This document shows, in pieces, positions 11,651 to 27,604 of a DNA stretch of 64,000 bases. Position numbers and translations under genes: made by a program. Below the pieces are notes generated by a model, which made no database searches, had not been told where the DNA came from, and was given only the letters and a program-made list of their open reading frames with translations. The DNA is from Epiperipatus broadwayi (lineage: Eukaryota > Onychophora > Udeonychophora > Euonychophora > Peripatidae), in the NCBI GenBank assembly GCA_028023455.1, contig JAQFVV010006473.1, forward strand, positions 608,702 to 672,701, written 5' to 3'. The stretch's first letter is position 1, and each line of letters starts with the position of its first letter.

Positions 11651-14017
11651 ATCTTTCACTGAATAATGTAAAGTAGAAAGTTTTATAAAAATAGGTTATA
11701 AAATGTTTTTAGGGTATTTATTGCAAAAATTTTTTTGATTAATATTTTCAAAAGTGAAATAATGTGAAACTTATTTACAGAGGGTTATAATATATTTAAA
11801 TTTTTTTAAAGACAAAATGTTGTGGGGGAAATTTGGAGTTGTTAATTTAGCTTAAAAATATCTGATTAAAACACTAATGTAGGGTAGGAGCAATGATGTA
11901 ATCAAGTTATTTCAAGATATTGTTGGTATAAGATCTGCTTCTAAAAAAGTTTGAGCTCCAAGGTGCATAATTTCCTCAAATATTTGCTACTTTGTAATTT
12001 TTTTGAGAAAGTTGGACATCATCATCAATAGTGATCTTATATTGACTATTTCTAGATTAAACTTTAGGTATTCAAAAAGTGTTATATCCACTTTAGTACC
12101 AGAAAGAAGATCCTTTGATAAAATAAAAATGCCAAACTGTGAGATGCAGAATATTTTGCATAATTTACAATAGTTCTCATTAGGCATGAAAGATTTAGTA
12201 TAACTTTTTCTTCTAAGTGTTATTCTGATTATAGAGTGTAATCAACTGATTTGATCTATTTTGAGTTTAAAAATAAGAGGCTTGCACCATTCATTTATGA
12301 GATAGGTTAGTAGTTGAATAGATATCATCAACATTTTGCTTTATGAAGTTATTTGCATGACAGCCTGCCAGTCAATCAAGACATCAGTTGTTTAAAAAGT
12401 GTTAAAGACTGACTATTGGTGAGAAGTAGCTGCAGCTGATAATAATAATAACTTACAATGATTACATTAGAAAAGTTATTAAATGGTTAATCAAAATTAC
12501 ATGAAAATTTGTCTTTTAACAGTAAATTTATAGACTGGTATATTATTTTAACATTTATTAAGTTTGAAAATTAAACATGTTTTGTCAGGAAATAAAGTGC
12601 TGTATACATCAATTGAAGTATTAGATGATGGAGGTGCAAAAAAGTGATCAATAAAAAATGAGCCTTATTCTCTACAAATCAAATAGCATCTGAATGATAC
12701 ATGTTGCAAGTTAAGTTGATATAGCTTGAAATAAATTTAAAAAGTAGTTCATTGCAAGAGTGGTTGAACTAAACAGGGTGGTTAAACCTTGCCTATGTAA
12801 GAGTTTTCTTTGAGCAATGAGAAGTTTCCTGTTTATTTATTTACTTTCTGGCATAAAGATATTGATTTGAGAGACAATTGTGGTAACCAATGACTAAAAA
12901 AAAGTTTGATTGCTATAATGGATATGTATACTATACTTCATTTTATTATAAGAATTTTTGTGTATTTTTTAAAACCTCTACATTTTGTATCAATCTGATG
13001 TTAGTTTAATAAAAATAATAATAATGTTAAGAATGAGATTTGTGCTTCTTTTAGTACAAATATATCTATGGTAATTCTATAAACATTAAATTTATTGATG
13101 ATCATTATTCACACTAATGAGTTTTGAGTTGGTGGATTGATACTTCTTGCTGACATGTTTAATACATGGATTAGATATTTTGGCTCTTTTAATATTCTCA
13201 AAGAAAAAAGGTCATTTGGTTAATCACATAATATAATCTTTTTTTGACTGAAAAAATTCTGTATATGTGAGATCAGAGTGAGAGGTTAAAATTAATTTCT
13301 GTGCACCATTTTTTTTATATGGGTTTATTGATTCATAAGACTACATGTCCAGATGTGACTTTTGGAATTACATTTTAAGACTTAAATGTCCATTGGGTGC
13401 ACTAGATAAAGTGACTTTATCTTCTAATGACTAATGTACTTTGTATTTTATTCATATCCAAGTAGATGTGGTTAGTAGATTACCCTAAATTAGTGGAGTA
13501 TATTCTCATGTAAGTTCATATATCTGAAGTGGATAAATTGTTCCCAGAAACTAGGTTTGTTTATGATTTAGGCTCTTGCTCATTACTAAATAAGTACTTC
13601 AGTTGTTTGATGTTGACTCTATCACTCTGCTGCAATCACCAACATTGCATCAATATGAAATATATAAAATAAGAGTGGGTGATCTCTAATATTGATGGTA
13701 ATTGGGGTGAACCACATAAACATATAATGAAGAACTTTATTTAATGAGTGATGATGCATCATCTTGATGGTGACTTTTTATGAGTTTGTGTATTTTTCAA
13801 CCTAGGTTTCCTTATATATAATAAGTATTTAAGCTACATTTGCAATGCTCTTCTGTAGAAAATTATCTGCAAAGTCATGTGGAGTGTGCACAAGATGTTT
13901 AGTAGTTTTTCAGGGTTCTCACACTGCTGATTAGTAAAATATTCTAGATTAATAAAATACATGGATGTGAAAGTATCTATAGATTTAATTGCTTATCATA
14001 TTATTCTGAATAATTAG

Positions 14018-14036
14018 ATAGGGGGGAATGTGATAC
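14018..14036 (+). other. Possible polypurine tract and LTR start of the Gypsy relic
   Basis: The run ATAGGGGGGAA is followed directly by TGTGATAC. A G-rich purine run abutting TG is the standard arrangement at the 3' LTR of Gypsy elements, and it lies about 2.7 kb 3' of the reverse transcriptase motif, a plausible distance for RNase H plus integrase. No matching upstream LTR was found. Confidence 0.3.
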
Positions 14037-17000
14037 TAATGTGTGCCTATAAGATAAATCTTTATTTTTTATAATACTCATAATTGTTGTGGTGGGGGAG
14101 AGACTATTTACAAACATTTTGTACAACAATTATTGAGCTTCCCAAAGAAGTGGTCTTGTTATTGATCTTAATAGCATTGAAATTGATAAATTTTGTACAA
14201 TTATTGCTATTTCTTGAATCTAGTAGAAATTTTAGTGCCACTGTTTTAAAATGTTTGCCTCATTTTTTGAATATCTGTGGAGTCAAATATATTTAAAACA
14301 ACATCATTATCAAGATTTGATAAAAATTTTGATTTAAGTAATTTTCATTATGGATCAAAAATAGTGTATTTCTGCTGGGCATTAATCCTTCTTTTCTGTC
14401 ATGTTTTTGTTTGTTCATCTTAAGTAATATCTTATAGTGAATGCATAACCAAAATAGTTGGCACATCCTGTTAAATTATTAATAAATTTAATATTTTTTA
14501 GTAAGTTTTTTTGCTTTTTCTAGCATTTTTAAATTTTCTTTTGTCCAAAATATCATTACTTATTATCACATATTTTAACATTTATCTGAACATGAGATTT
14601 TAAAACTTTTACTTGAAAAATATATTGCTTGTTTGCTAAAATCTTTAGTCTCAGGATTTGACTTCTCATGCCATCACTAGTAAGACAAAATAACTTTGCA
14701 ATTTTATTACCAATTGAGATGACTCCAGTAACAATACTGGTTATTAATTATTTTTTTAAGTTTGGCATATTATTAGAAGGAATGTGTACCTGTGAAACAG
14801 TATAGGGACTATATTCTAAATTAGTTGTTTATTTTATTGACAAATATTTATAATATTTTTTTATATAACCCTAACTAAGATCTTTTTTTCAGCTCTATTA
14901 TAAAAAACAATGTTGAATATTTACTTTTTTTTAATACTTTGAAAAGCTGTAGTAACTTCATAAATATGTTTGTTATAAATGATAATATGAAGTCACTTAA
15001 AAAAATACAATGCATTCTTCATTTAAAAAAACATCAAAATACTGTAAAGTTTTATATGTAATATAGATATTTACAAATAAGAATTTAATGGCTAAAATGA
15101 AAACTTAAACTTAGTTGATGAATTAAACCTATAGAGTAAATATAGTCATCTGCTGATTCATTTTTGATAGTGAAAATTGAGATATAGATATAAAAATAAG
15201 ACCACAAATCTATACTTGAAAACAGATTACAATGAAAAACTACAATTAGGAAAGATATTGAATTTGTTAAAAGGAAAATTAAAAAGTAATACAAGATGCC
15301 AAAACAATAATTAAAAAACTACCATGTAATAATATATTTAAAAACATTTGTGTTTCAGTGATTAATGTCTATAGTAATAACAAAACTCATTTCAAAGTTT
15401 TTGTTCTGTATTTTTCTTTTTTCTTTTTGTTTGAGTTAGCCATATTATCATTATTAAATAGTGACTAAATATATATATAATATTAAAAAAAAATTTTAAT
15501 TTTCAATTAAATTAAATTTTTTAAAAAAATATTATTTTTCTTTTACTGTCTTTAAAACACATAAAAAATAATCTATTAAATACAAAAGAAATTTAAAACA
15601 AATTGTCAGACAAATGTATAGAAGATTAGACATTTTTTAAATTTCATTTTTTATGTGGAACTTAAATTCAAAAACATAATGATTTACTCATAATTTTTTT
15701 AAAAATAATAGTATTTGTTTTGAAAAAATCAGTTGGTTAAATTAATAAATTGATGGAGAAGACGAAGTGAAAAAACAATAGCGAAACTGAGACAATGCAA
15801 ATTAGATATAAATATGAAAAAAAAAACCAGAAGTTATAAGAATTTATTAATGAAGAACACAAAGCTTTTAAATTTAAAAAATAAGTAGTGTCTATATTTC
15901 AACGTTAATTTTGGATTTTTTTTTTCAATTTTTGATTTAATACAGATTTTTTTATATGCTAGTACAATATTAATTAGCAATTATGTCAGTACAATGAGAT
16001 CAGATGAGAATTTTTTAAATGAATTTCATTTATAAAAAATTTCCATTAACAAATATTTATGAATTTCATTCTTAAATTATAATTTATTTATGATAGGATG
16101 ATAAATAAATACATATTCAGAATAATCAATAAATTAAAAATGATTGAAACAATTTATAAGAATGTTACATAGGTTGGTTGTTAATGTTCTTTCTTATATA
16201 ATATGTGAAGAATATGTAAGTATAAAGAAATAATATTGAAAAATAAAAAAAAATGAATAAAAATAATTTATTAATAAAGATCAAGTTTGTGACATTGAAT
16301 ATTTTCTCACATATTTAGATATTACTTGAGTAGTAATTACTTAAAAAATGATAAATGTCCGGAAAGGCAATTCTATAGTCAGATATAGATATTATTATTT
16401 ATTTCACTAATAATTAATCTGATGAATCGTTATTTTTGCTCAATCGATCAACCAGTTAATGCCATAAAATGTATTACAAGAAATATCATGACTTAGGATA
16501 AAAAACAAAATTAATAAAATGCTTAAATAATTCTCTATATAATCATTTTTTATAATTCTTGTTTTATTTGAAAGTTTTTCCACATTTGTATATATAGTAT
16601 ATTATTTTATTATTTAACTAGTGGAATTAAGGAGTCAATTACTATAAATTCATTTTTTTGAATATATTAAAAAGTATTCAGCAATTTTATTACAATTTTT
16701 ATCCTGTTGAAGCTATTTACGTGTAGCATAATAAACTATTTTTAATTATTAAAACAATTTATAAAAAGGGTTAAAACTATGAAGTGCAGTGTTATTGTGA
16801 AAAATATTTAATTCCATAAATGATTTTACCCTGATAAATATTTGGCAAATCATATAAACCCAGGATTTGAATTCTTAGTTATACTTATAAGAAAAACACT
16901 GGTAAAAAAAATCAAAAACATGGATAACTCTAAAATAATTTGTTTGAAATTTTTTTTAATATGTCGTGGATTAAGATGTAAAAAGGTAAAAATACATACA

Positions 17001-17811
17001 AATTATTTAAGAATATATATAGTTGAATTTTAAAGATGATGTGATTATATTCTCAAATAATGTTTTATTAGTTATGCAAAATATTATAGTCATGTAAATA
17101 AAAAAGAAAGGTAACTATTAAAAATATAAAAGAATGTTTTCTGTATTTACAAAACTAACTAAATAAATAAAAATACATTTGTGCAGAACACATATATTAG
17201 GCTCTAATTTAGCTGATGAGTGATATATTATAAAGAAACTTGTGTTCTAAAAACATTTCCCTAATTTTATTTAGAGTATTGCAACTACTGATAACATTAA
17301 AGTACTTATTTAATGGTAAGATAGGTATTTGGATTAATTGTAAAATTTATTATTAAAGGAATTATAAATAAAATAATCTAGTAGAAATACATTGCATCAC
17401 TTATCTATAAATGACTGGCAACAATCTGCTAAGAATAGTCTCACCTCATACTAATTGTCAAAGACATATAAAAATAATGTTTATTTAAACAATCACAAAT
17501 AATTATAAAATTTAAATAGATCAAAATATTAATTAAAACTCTAACTAAAATGCAGAATAAACAATTATTGCTTTATATGTATAACATCAACTAGAATAAA
17601 TTTTTTACCTATTTTTGATTCTTTAAAAAGTATTGTCATTATATACCTTGCCAAACCAACATAATGTGGGATTATTCTAATACTGGTTGTTGCTAAATAA
17701 ATACAGACAAATTAGATTAATTTATTGATAGGTGTGATATTCCTTTGCAATATTTATTCCAATTAGCATTTAATGTAATTAAAATGATATAAATATGACA
17801 TTCAAATTGTC
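14037..17811. other. Intergenic, nothing recognised
   Basis: Very AT-rich sequence with scattered homopolymers and no supportable gene. The open frames at 14084-14296, 15085-15294 and 16842-17033 carry no family features. One ribozyme-like arrangement at 17185-17248 is described in the findings. Confidence 0.5.
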
Positions 17812-18010
17812 TATGCATATGCAAATCACATTCATCTACTTCCTGAGATCTTATTAGAATAATAAGTATAGACAAGACCTTTATGAGATGTTTTTACAAT
17901 CTGATTCAAATTGTTAAGTTTCACAGATATCATTGTTTACATTTGAAATTATAGTATAATTCAGGAAGCAGATGAAAGTGGTTCCATTTTCATATGCATT
18001 GACAGTTGAA
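17812..18010. repeat. Inverted-repeat element, family 2, copy 1
   Basis: The left end GTCTATGCATATGCAAATCAC with CATCTACTTCCTGA (17812-17850) is mirrored at the right by TCAGGAAGCAGATGAAAGTG and TTTTCATATGCATTGACA (17960-18005). About 100 bp separates the arms. Probably a small non-autonomous DNA transposon. No clear target duplication. Confidence 0.6.
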
Positions 18011-18212
18011 TGATTAGTTAAATGTAGTTGGTATGAGAGTTACTCCTAAAAATATTATATATTAAGTGACATAGATGAATTTATATTACTGCCTATTTAT
18101 AACAAGTTGAAAATTTACAAAATATATTAAATAAATACTTAGAGATTTTATCTTGTGAACATTTGAATCAGGTTATAAATTCCTTTTTCTAAATTTGATG
18201 ATAAATCATACA

Positions 18213-18292
18213 AAGGGCATTATCTATACTTATCATCATAAAAAATCAAAAAGCAGGCAGGTGGTTCCATTTTTAATTGATTTTTGACAATT
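18213..18292. repeat. Partial copy of inverted-repeat family 2
   Basis: The blocks TATCTATACTTATCATCAT, AAGCAGGCAGGTGGTTCCAT and TTTTTGACA follow the same order as the arm of the 17.8-kb element, including the complement of its AATAAGTATAGACAAG segment. Only one arm is recognisable. Confidence 0.45.
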
Positions 18293-19050
18293 GGATGATG
18301 ATATAAAAATTTGTGACATTTAATTAAATTTAATATAGATGGTCCTAATTATATAAATATAAAACTAACTTAAACAAAGAATATATATTTTGATTTATAT
18401 ATTGAAATATTTCCACTATCTAACAGAATTGTTAAATGTTTTTAGAAAAATTCAAATTTAGTTAAAATTTTCTAAATACCTTTCACTGTCATAATTATAT
18501 ACTGGTTAGTATAGAACACAATGTCTTGATCAGTAATTTTCTATTTGCCACTTCAGGTGTTGCTCTCTTGCAAGAGTCAAGTGATTTTTAAATTTGTGTA
18601 TACTAAGTTAAAGATGACTTTTATCCAATTAGGGTAGTCTATCAAAAAACATAGTCAATAGAAATACCTCCCCCCCCCCTTTAAGACCAACGTTAATAAG
18701 TAGTTTGAAAATATTTTGAATTACTTTAAAAAATTGATTTATGGATTTATTTATCTTTATCATATGAATAAATTGTTTTTTTTTCCCTTTCTGCCAATAA
18801 AAAATAAGAAAGTTTAAATTAAGCTGCTCATAAGCAAAAGTCTTCATAAATCAATGTAGTGGAGTAATTCACAATGTTTAGAATTCTTTATTAACTTTTT
18901 TTTTTAAAAAAGGGAAAAAAAGCTATAAAAATTAGAATAATATAATTAGGTAAAATGTATCATTAAGTGCAGTATCCGAATGAAACTAAAATGCAATGAG
19001 TTTATTATCATTCCAGTACCAATATTAAAATGATTTGTAGATACTTACAT
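18293..19050. other. Intergenic, nothing recognised
   Basis: AT-rich with a short C run at 18669-18678. The minus-strand frame at 18629-18847 shows no family features. Confidence 0.45.
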
Positions 19051-19193
19051 ATTAGACCTACTGCCGTGTTGACAGCAGAATGCTGTAGTTATGATTTTTT
19101 AATACGGCATATTAAAAAAACTGCAACTTTTAAAACATATTAAAGTCACAATTACAGCATTCTGCCGTCGCAAACACGGACAGCAGGTCTAAT
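19051..19193. mobile_element. Short palindromic MITE
   Basis: The ends ATTAGACCTACTG (19051) and CAGCAGGTCTAAT (19181-19193) are inverted copies, followed inward by CAGAATGCTGTAGTTATGA and its complement TCACAATTACAGCATTCTG. The centre is about 40 bp (TACGGCATATTAAAAAAACT). It is far richer in G, C and CpG than its surroundings, which suggests a fairly recent insertion. Confidence 0.7.
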
Positions 19194-20146
19194 AAGTACC
19201 GACTTGTGTTATATTGTAATCTGTGTGTTTTTATTTAATAATTAAATGTATTTAGAAAAATATAAATCAAGTTTGAATTTTTCTCTCATCAATTAATAAT
19301 TAAAATAGATGAAAGTAGTCCAACATCAAGAATTTAATATAATTTTTATATAAAACAGTAAAATGTTTATGTAAAAAAACTCCTCATGATTAAATGGGTT
19401 TGCAAACTCATTCCACAAGTTCAGAAATTTAAAATAAAGCTTGTTGGATTAATCTTATAGAAATTCAGAAAATAAATTTGAAATCCAATACATTATTCGT
19501 CTACATTTAAAAACTCAACGTTTCAAGAAAGAAAATGAAGTAGCAGCTTGAATTAATGATAACATTTACTTTTTAATGTGACTATGATTTTTCTTTTTTA
19601 CATTTATTAAAAATGATTGTGGAAATCCTAATTAGAACATTTGGTTTTTTTTTCTTTTGGAGAATATTTTACATCTTATATTTTATTATTGAGGTTTACA
19701 AAGTGATTAAAATTATTTTATCAATAGAATTTTATTAATTTAAAATGTATGGTTGCATTTTAATATGGCGAATAATTCGCAGAGTATGACTATAGATTCC
19801 TATATTATAGTTAAATTTTTATAAATGTATGAGTAATTTTTATCTTCATGCATAAATTATCTCACATTAATTTATTTTATTTAAAAATTGATATTATACG
19901 ACTAACATCGGCAGCAACAATTCACAACCAAGTGTGTTCATTGTAACTCCATGGAGGGGGGGGGGCAAAAATAGATACACTAAAAAATATTACAATCTCT
20001 AAATAATGTTAACCTATAAACTGCAAATACATTTACATTTGGAATATAATGATTTATTAATTAGTTTATTTGATATTTTGTGATGCTGTTTTTAACTCTT
20101 TCCGCAGCAAACTTTTTTGTGTTTGAATGATTTCAACCAATAAACT

Positions 20147-20149
<3 letters not shown>
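19194..20149. other. Intergenic, nothing recognised
   Basis: AT-rich sequence with a run of nine G at 19956-19964. No gene or repeat boundary seen. Confidence 0.45.

Positions 20150-20237
<88 letters not shown>
20150..20237. repeat. (TA)n microsatellite
   Basis: An uninterrupted dinucleotide run of about 88 bp. It generates a false Tyr-Ile repeat frame on the minus strand. Confidence 0.95.
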
Positions 20238-20240
<3 letters not shown>

Positions 20241-21720
20241 AATTAATACTCCAGATCTTTATAATGTTTTTGAGGTAATCATTATAATATAAGCAGAATA
20301 TGCCTCTTCCAAAAAAACTATGCACAAGTTTACTATAAAGTATTTTTAAGGAAGTCTTGTATTGTTCATTCATTTAATATATTCAGTCCAATCAAGATGT
20401 GAATTTATAATTGTGGATTTTCTTAAATCTTAATCAGAAGTTAATCAGCCTTTGACATGTGCTCCTTAATCATGTAACTAATACACTGATGTTATTAGGA
20501 GTAAGCAGTACTAATGAAAAATTGCCCTTGTAAATTACATTGTTTTTAAATTGTAGACTTTATAATATAGACATTCAGTAAAGTTGAAGATCATATTGAT
20601 TGGAATTGTAATTTTTCCATCATGTTTTTAAAGTTTTAAAAAATATTTAAATGATTTTTTTTAAACATGTGTTTGTAATTACTAATGTTTTTATGTTATA
20701 TTACATACAAATAATTAGATAAAATAATAACTCTATGCCCTGCTAATTTGATTGAAGAAGTTATTTTATTGTTATAAAATACTTATTTTTTTACCTTATT
20801 AAAATAGTAGCAATACATTGAAATCTGCATTGAATTGAAATATCAAAGTCAACTTTTAAATGCCTGAAAAAATAATAAGATAATTTAAATTGGCTGCATT
20901 TTCAAGTTACTAACCCAGCAAACTAAAAGCTTCTACATTTTTTCCCCATCACTGGCTGACAAAGAAGAGTTTTTAAATATAAAAGTCTTTAAAATATACA
21001 ATGAAAAATAATAGACTAAAGTAACTTTCAAGTGAATTTAAATGCATCTATTATTACTAGCAATAATAATATTCAGATGTGCAGCCTCTCCACCTGGTTA
21101 AGAATAGCTTTTATCTGATAAAATATTAAAATAAAAATATTTAAATAATAGTAAAGAAAAAATAAAAAAAATAAAATTTATAATTTGACCAAAAAATGTA
21201 CAACAATATCAATGAAAAAAAATCACTATAATTTCTATGCACATGATTAAAAAATAATATTTGAGTGGAAATATATTCTGCAATTTACAGTGTGTACCAA
21301 TAAAAAGGTGTGTCATTTTTTCAGCTGCTCATAGAACTATTTCTGAATCAATATGTTGTAATAAGCTGGTGTTTTTGCCATATAGGTAAGGGAAGCATAT
21401 CTAACTATGGTCAGACCTGGGTTTTTTGGGTAAGATGCTGAGGATGGTATGATGAAATGCTTAGTTTATGACCATATCTACCTTCAATGGGCTAGCTCAA
21501 TATTTAATCATTAAATCTAGATGTAATTTGGACTAGTTTGTTCTCATCTCACCATATTTTTTGGCTCCATTATGTCCCAGTATTCAAATTCAGAAAGAAA
21601 TCTGCCTTCGGCTCCTTCAGAGGTGAATTTACACTAGATAGCAACTGTTGCACCTTTCTATAGGTTACAATTGATTTAAAGATCCATTCAAGCATATTAC
21701 AGCATTATTATATGAGTGAA

Positions 21721-21722
<2 letters not shown>
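20238..21722. other. Intergenic, nothing recognised
   Basis: AT-rich sequence. From 21300 to 21720 it is less simple in composition and may be an old repeat, but I could not match it to a family. Confidence 0.4.
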
Positions 21723-21767
<45 letters not shown>

Positions 21768-21808
21768 GAATGTTCAAATTGATGATCCAGGTATATATAT
21801 ATATATAT
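21723..21808. repeat. Two adjacent (TA)n tracts
   Basis: TA runs at about 21724-21764 and 21791-21808, separated by 26 bp of unique sequence. Confidence 0.9.
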
Positions 21809-22049
21809 AAAATAAACAATTCAGTACAATATAAGTTTAACTAAATAGTATCGATATTATTTTATATATTTCATATATGAATGTTTTTATGTTGTGTATA
21901 TTTGTTTATAAATTAATTTAAAAAAATATTATTATTAAAAAATATAGATATGTGTAAATTATTGATGTTTATCAATAATTTAAAAGGTTATTATATCAAT
22001 TTTGTATTTTGGTTTGTAAATAATAAAAAAATTGTAATCGAATTTGGAT

Positions 22050-24450
22050 TTAATTTTCATGTATCTTTTTCTCCGAACTTACCCCAAAACCGCGCGAAAA
22101 CCACTATAAGAAAATTGATAGAATTGAGTTTTTTTTGAGTAATATTGAATGGTCGTCAAGATACGAAAAACGTCAGAAAGAGAACATATAAAAAAGACGC
22201 GACAGAATATAACAGGATCTTCTTCATCATTTTGCTATAGTCAAGGACAGACATATTTTCTGTCTTAACAAATAAAGTTTTTTCAATATTTTTTTGTGTG
22301 TGTAAAACCATAAAACATGGAAAAATAGTGGAATTATCTGCCCGTTCAATCATTTAGAGGGCAGTTGCGAAAAGTTTCCGGGGAAAGTGGCAGCAAAGTA
22401 AAAAAAAAAAAAAAAACCTATGAAATAAAAAAAAAAAAAAGCTTTATAAAAAAAAATGGATTTGCGTAAACATCGTCTCACGAGTAAGGGAACAAGAACC
22501 AACTGGATCAATTCACATCATAAAAGGGATAATCAAAGTGCACTCACCTCTTCGGACAGAAAAGAAAACTTTTAGTGAATTATTATAAAGTTTGCGATTA
22601 TTATTTCTGACAGAGAAACTTCTCTTTACACCATAAGAACTGAAGTCAATCGATGGGCCAATAAATAGTGAACGAACAGACTTATATATATATGGTATGA
22701 TTTTTTTTTTATATAAAATGTGCGTGTATTAATTTTTTTATATGTAATAAAAGGGAATGATTTTTTTTAATTATCTCTAAAAGTAATATAATTTATTAAA
22801 TGAAGATGATCGGAAAGACTCAAATATAATTATTATTTCATATTCATTTATCCATTATTATTTTGATAAACAAATAGATTTTGATACCCTCCTATTTCAC
22901 ATTTTGGTATCGGTTATATGTAAATTTTTTTAGTAAAATATCCAAGAGCCTTTCCCGTCATTTACTCATTCATTTTTTTTTGTCGTTATCGTTATTGCAA
23001 CACATTCAGAGATACACATAGCAATTTGATCATTTTTATTTAGTCAACCAATCTAAAATATAAAGTCATTTCCGATGTATTTTATCATTCATATTGCCAA
23101 TTTTCTTTTCTATAATCTAATAAATTGAGTTAATTTAAATATCAAGACTAGTTTAATTATTTTGTTTTATTTGGATTGCATAAGATGACGTAGCTATTTA
23201 AGTAACAGGATTCAAACTCAGCTTGGTAAGTGAATTGGAATATAAGATAAGGTATGTTTTGCTTATTAGTATTTTATTTTGTTTCCATATGAATTTTATA
23301 TTTATATTTGCATTCGAATATTATATATACATATTCTCATTTATCTTAGTTAATATTACAAAGTCAATCATTTCATGTTTGTCTGATTCCGTCATAAAAA
23401 TCTAAATAGATTATACTTTATCGTTTGGTTCAGAATAATTCGTCTTGGATATTTTTCTTAAACTCCTATAAAATGAAGAGAATAAACTCCATTGACCGAT
23501 TTAATTGAATATTGTTTTGATTTGTATAAATATCAATTATAATCATATGTTTCAATTGTTGCCGGTCAATTCTTAATCAATTGTTTAAAATTTCAAACAG
23601 ATTGTATTAATACTCACAGGTGAATAAACATCCAATAGAAGCTCGATATGTCTTTTATGTAATGTGGTTGGACATTGTAGATTTAGAGATGAACTAATAG
23701 AGTGTTGATATTAAACTCCAGTGAAGTATTCTATTTTAAAAACATAAACGAAGCACTAATTAAGCATCCCTTTATTGGAAGATATTTATAAATTATTTAT
23801 AAATTATTTTGTAGCTTCTTAGTAAACCATAGACGTATATTAATTTGTTTAAATATTTAAGTGAGCGCATAAATTTTCAAAGTGTTTATAAAATTATAAT
23901 AAAACCAGTGGATGCCCACAGAAAATTATTAATTAGAGATTGAAGTAGAAAGAATTGTATATCGCTTATTGACACGAGTGTTTATCTTTCTATTTAGCGT
24001 TTATTAAAATAGATATATATTTGGGTTCAAGTATTATTTTGTTTTGTTATTTAAATAATGTCTATATGTAAACAAATGTTTTGTAAAGTACTATTACAGG
24101 TACCTAGAAGCTTATCCATTAAGTTAAAAAGGCATCTTTAAATAATAATAAAGTAGATTTAAATTACTATAACAGTAACAGGCTAATAAAATATATATAT
24201 TGGAATCTGTTTTAGTTATTAATTGGATTTGATTTTGATTAGATTGCCAATCAAGTAGTTAGCCTAATCCTATATTATTGTTTAGGGCAATAGTAGTTGG
24301 TTTCACCGCTCTTTGCAATTTATGTTGTAATTGTGATGGATTTGTTGATGTCTGGAGCAGATAGTCTCATTATTCCTTCATTTCACATATAACTTAAGTA
24401 AATTAAACTTTAAGAGAGATTATATGTGCTTTGTGATGGTTTATTACATA
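22050..24450. promoter_or_regulatory. CpG-retaining block, candidate promoter or regulatory region
   Basis: CpG is rare over most of the window but common here. Counting by eye there are 24 CpG in 22081-23040, against about 2 in 10201-11200. Base composition is only slightly less AT-rich, so the contrast is not simply GC content. I find no transposon ends, inverted repeats or coding motif to explain it. Two good splice-donor matches lie inside: GGGGTAAGTTC on the minus strand near 22082 and TTGGTAAGTGA on the + strand near 23226. In genomes whose methylated CpGs decay, unmethylated promoters keep them. A host promoter with a non-coding first exon is possible; a young unrecognised repeat is the alternative. 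Confidence 0.4.
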
Positions 24451-24639
24451 ACGGCGACCCGATTGAGCTAGACCAGATTAATTTAAATTAGATTTTTAGA
24501 TTTTTTTTTATCAGATCAGATTGATCATCCTAACCATCACTTTCATCCATCAATTCAATCAGTTACAAATTGGCACCAACATTTTGGGCCTTTTTTCTTC
24601 AATTTAAATGGAATACAGCATTCAACAATTCCGACGGTT

Positions 24640-24643
<4 letters not shown>

Positions 24644-24721
<78 letters not shown>
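24644..24721. repeat. (TA)n microsatellite
   Basis: Uninterrupted dinucleotide run of about 78 bp immediately left of the duplicated 285-bp unit. Confidence 0.95.
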
Positions 24722-24725
<4 letters not shown>

Positions 24726-25008
24726 TACCAACCAGTAATCACCTAAACATTCACAGTAAATATAATAATATTTTTCACTGCTGTCAAAGCAACCTTCACA
24801 CCTTTTCATTGCAAGAATGGAAATCTATTCTTACTAAAGGTCCATTGAATATATATGGACATTTTAAGCTTGCAACTTGACTACAGAGTATAAAATATTG
24901 ATACAATGAAGTTTAAATAAACCTCTTTAAACATGAAATAAACATGTCACTGTAATGCAGACTAATAAATAGTCAATTATAATATTACAAACTGCAATAC
25001 TTTTAAAT
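24722..25008 (+). repeat. Tandem duplicate unit, copy 1
   Basis: Starts at GATACCAACCAGTAATCACC. It matches 25079-25361 over its whole length with scattered substitutions; both copies share GACATTT(T)AAGCTTGC, CTTGACTACAGAGTAT, AATAAACCTCTTTAAAC and ACTAATAAATAGTCAATTAT. It lies directly after a (TA)n tract. No coding frame spans it. Confidence 0.85.
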
Positions 25009-25078
25009 TTCCCATTTATTATTTAGAAGTAATAAGTGAAATAGTGCCTAAAGCTAATCTGAGATAATGATGTAATTA

Positions 25079-27600
<2,522 letters not shown>

Positions 27601-27604
27601 AATA

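Noticed and set aside
22156-22353. 65-residue minus-strand frame ending in a hydrophobic stretch, inside the CpG-retaining block
   Set aside because: It ends before the nearby splice donor and has no recognisable family; at most it lies in a non-coding exon.
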